NCBI GenBank assembly: GCA_050701115.1
Contig: JBOHER010000107.1
Location: forward strand, 1-5,602
Length of the DNA: 5,602 bases
Source: JBOHER01 sp050701115
GTDB lineage: Bacteria; Actinomycetota; Actinomycetes; Mycobacteriales; Pseudonocardiaceae
Direction: 5' to 3'
Part shown: in pieces, positions 4,855-5,602 of the stretch
How the letters are laid out: each line of letters opens with the position of its first letter
Numbering within the stretch: the first letter of the stretch is position 1
Made by a program: the position numbers and the translations under genes
The notes under the pieces: model-generated
The model's database searches: none
What the model saw: the letters and a program-made list of their open reading frames with translations, nothing else
Told to the model about the DNA's origin: nothing

Positions 4855-5602
4855 GCACTCTCCTCTGCTGTGATGTCTTCCAGGTAGCCCATGCTGACCA
4901 GCTCGCCCGCCGAGTAGATCGCGCGATACCGCACGCCCCCGCCGGGCTGGCCGAACCAGGCCGCCGAGACCGTGCGCCACATCGGCACCGGACGCAGCAC
5001 TCGGTAGCGGCGGTAGCAGGCGTCCAGGTGGGCAGGCGGTAACGCGCGCTTGCGGAACAGGGTGGTGTCGGCGGCGAAGACGCGGCCGGTATCGGCACCG
5101 AACCGGTCGAGCAGGACATCGTCGTCAAGCAGCACCGGCTCGCCCTCCTCGTACCCGCCCTCGGGATAGACCTCGCCCGGTGGCCAGGCGAACTCCGGTG
5201 CCCGCTCATCGGGTTTGACCAGGTAGCGCCGGTCCCAGTCCCGTTCGTGCAGCTCTCCGAGCGGGTCGTAGCCCACGGTCAGCGCGGCCACCGTGGGGTG
5301 ATCGGCTGGCAACCCGTCCGCATCGGCCGCCGGGGCCCTCGCGAGCAGGGAATCGACGAGGTCGGATCGAGGATGGTCATGCGGCGGAAACCGCAGGCCC
5401 GCCGCGAAGTCCCGGTCAGCGGGCGGTGCGGGCAACTGCCGCGCGGGCTTGGCCGCCGGGACCGGGAGATGCCCGATCGGGAACATGTGCACCAGGAACA
5501 GCGCCACGATGGTCTGCCGATCCTGCCGCGGCGTTCCCACGCCTGCAGGTGCCGCGGCAGCCGGCTGCGGTGCGGGCGGGGGGTGCTGCGGCGGTGCGGC
5601 CG
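4851..5602 (-). CDS. C-terminal TNT-domain NAD+ glycohydrolase toxin, 5' partial
   Basis: The last 250 residues or so of a larger protein whose start lies beyond the right edge. TNT (tuberculosis necrotizing toxin, from CpnT) domains hydrolyse NAD+ and kill by depleting it. Counting from GTG 5540 as residue 1, the TNT domain covers about 98-222: 'ERDWDRRYLVKP', 'FAWPPGEVYPEGG', 'LLDRFGADTGRVFA', 'FRKRALPP', 'YRRYRVLRPV', and the hallmark 'AWFGQPGGG' (195-202), closing with 'LVSMGYLEDI'. The frame remains open upstream of 5540 through an Ala/Pro/Gln-rich linker and there is no Shine-Dalgarno there, so GTG 5540 is likely internal. 'TIVALFLVHMF' just after it is hydrophobic but too short and His-containing for a clear membrane helix. 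The segment about 30-95 has no fold I know. After GGG the residues are Val-Arg where I recall many relatives having x-Gln, which may touch catalysis. The delivery module is not visible. Confidence 0.88.
   Translation of the reverse strand, partial: AAPPQHPPPAPQPAAAAPAGVGTPRQDRQTIVALFLVHMFPIGHLPVPAAKPARQLPAPPADRDFAAGLRFPPHDHPRSDLVDSLLARAPAADADGLPADHPTVAALTVGYDPLGELHERDWDRRYLVKPDERAPEFAWPPGEVYPEGGYEEGEPVLLDDDVLLDRFGADTGRVFAADTTLFRKRALPPAHLDACYRRYRVLRPVPMWRTVSAAWFGQPGGGVRYRAIYSAGELVSMGYLEDITAEESA
4860..4864 (-). promoter_or_regulatory. Ribosome binding site inside the toxin 3' end
   Basis: AGGAG (within GAGGAGA) on the minus strand sits five bases before GTG 4854 and is the strongest Shine-Dalgarno in the window. 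It lies in the last codons of the toxin gene, so the small ORF can be translated by coupling and also independently of toxin-ribosome arrival. It fixes the start at 4854. Confidence 0.75.
5541..5602 (-). other. Ala/Pro/Gln-rich linker coding tract at right edge
   Basis: Read on the minus strand in the toxin frame, this encodes about 20 residues made almost only of Ala, Pro and Gln with one His, and no stop. Such linkers usually join a delivery or trafficking region to a C-terminal toxin domain, which is why the toxin is treated as 5' partial. Confidence 0.65.

Noticed and set aside
4855..4980. N-terminal extension of the small ORF from the start at 4980
   Set aside because: The extra 42 residues are Arg/Gly-rich and overlap the toxin catalytic region in another frame, while GTG 4854 has a strong ribosome site and a stop/start overlap.
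5538..5540. GTG 5540 as the true start of the toxin gene
   Set aside because: No Shine-Dalgarno precedes it and the frame stays open upstream with biased Ala/Pro/Gln coding to the window edge.

Overview
The window looks like chromosome of a high-GC actinobacterium. G/C dominates third codon positions, GTG starts are frequent, and an actinobacterial-type HisN, a GtrA protein and a TNT-type toxin all occur. A Pseudonocardiaceae-like host (Amycolatopsis/Saccharopolyspora relatives) is my best guess, but it rests on the overall feel of the proteins and not on a phylogenetic marker.

Layout, left to right. (1) 1-1053 (+): the C-terminal 350 residues of an exported or surface protein with two Ig-like (DUF11/CARDB-type) repeats and a Lys/Pro-rich tail; its start is off the window. 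(2) About 1103-1636 (+): a four-helix GtrA-family membrane protein, probably translated from a leaderless mRNA. (3) 3647-1633 (-): an OmpR/PhoB-type response regulator followed 5 bp later by its membrane histidine kinase, one operon. (4) A 78-bp divergent spacer. (5) 3726-4526 (+): HisN, the inositol-monophosphatase-type histidinol-phosphatase of actinobacteria. (6) 5602-4528 (-): the C-terminal part of a large protein ending in a TNT NAD+-glycohydrolase domain, overlapping by 4 bp (GTGA) a 108-residue ORF that sits where an immunity gene would be.

The regions are largely independent. GtrA proteins usually take part in lipid-linked sugar transfer at the envelope, so GtrA and the surface protein could share an envelope role, but nothing in the sequence proves it. 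The two-component pair has no target visible here. HisN is a stand-alone biosynthetic gene. The toxin/small-ORF pair is the accessory element and the most interesting item: the toxin family is known, while the proposed partner is not one I recognise.

Gene packing is extreme. Both convergent junctions (gtrA/kinase and hisN/small ORF) leave no spacer: one overlaps by 4 bp and the other is separated by 1 bp. At each, an imperfect hairpin spans both stop codons and could act as a two-way terminator. No RNA genes, insertion sequences, CRISPR arrays or gene-free stretches longer than 300 bases are visible.
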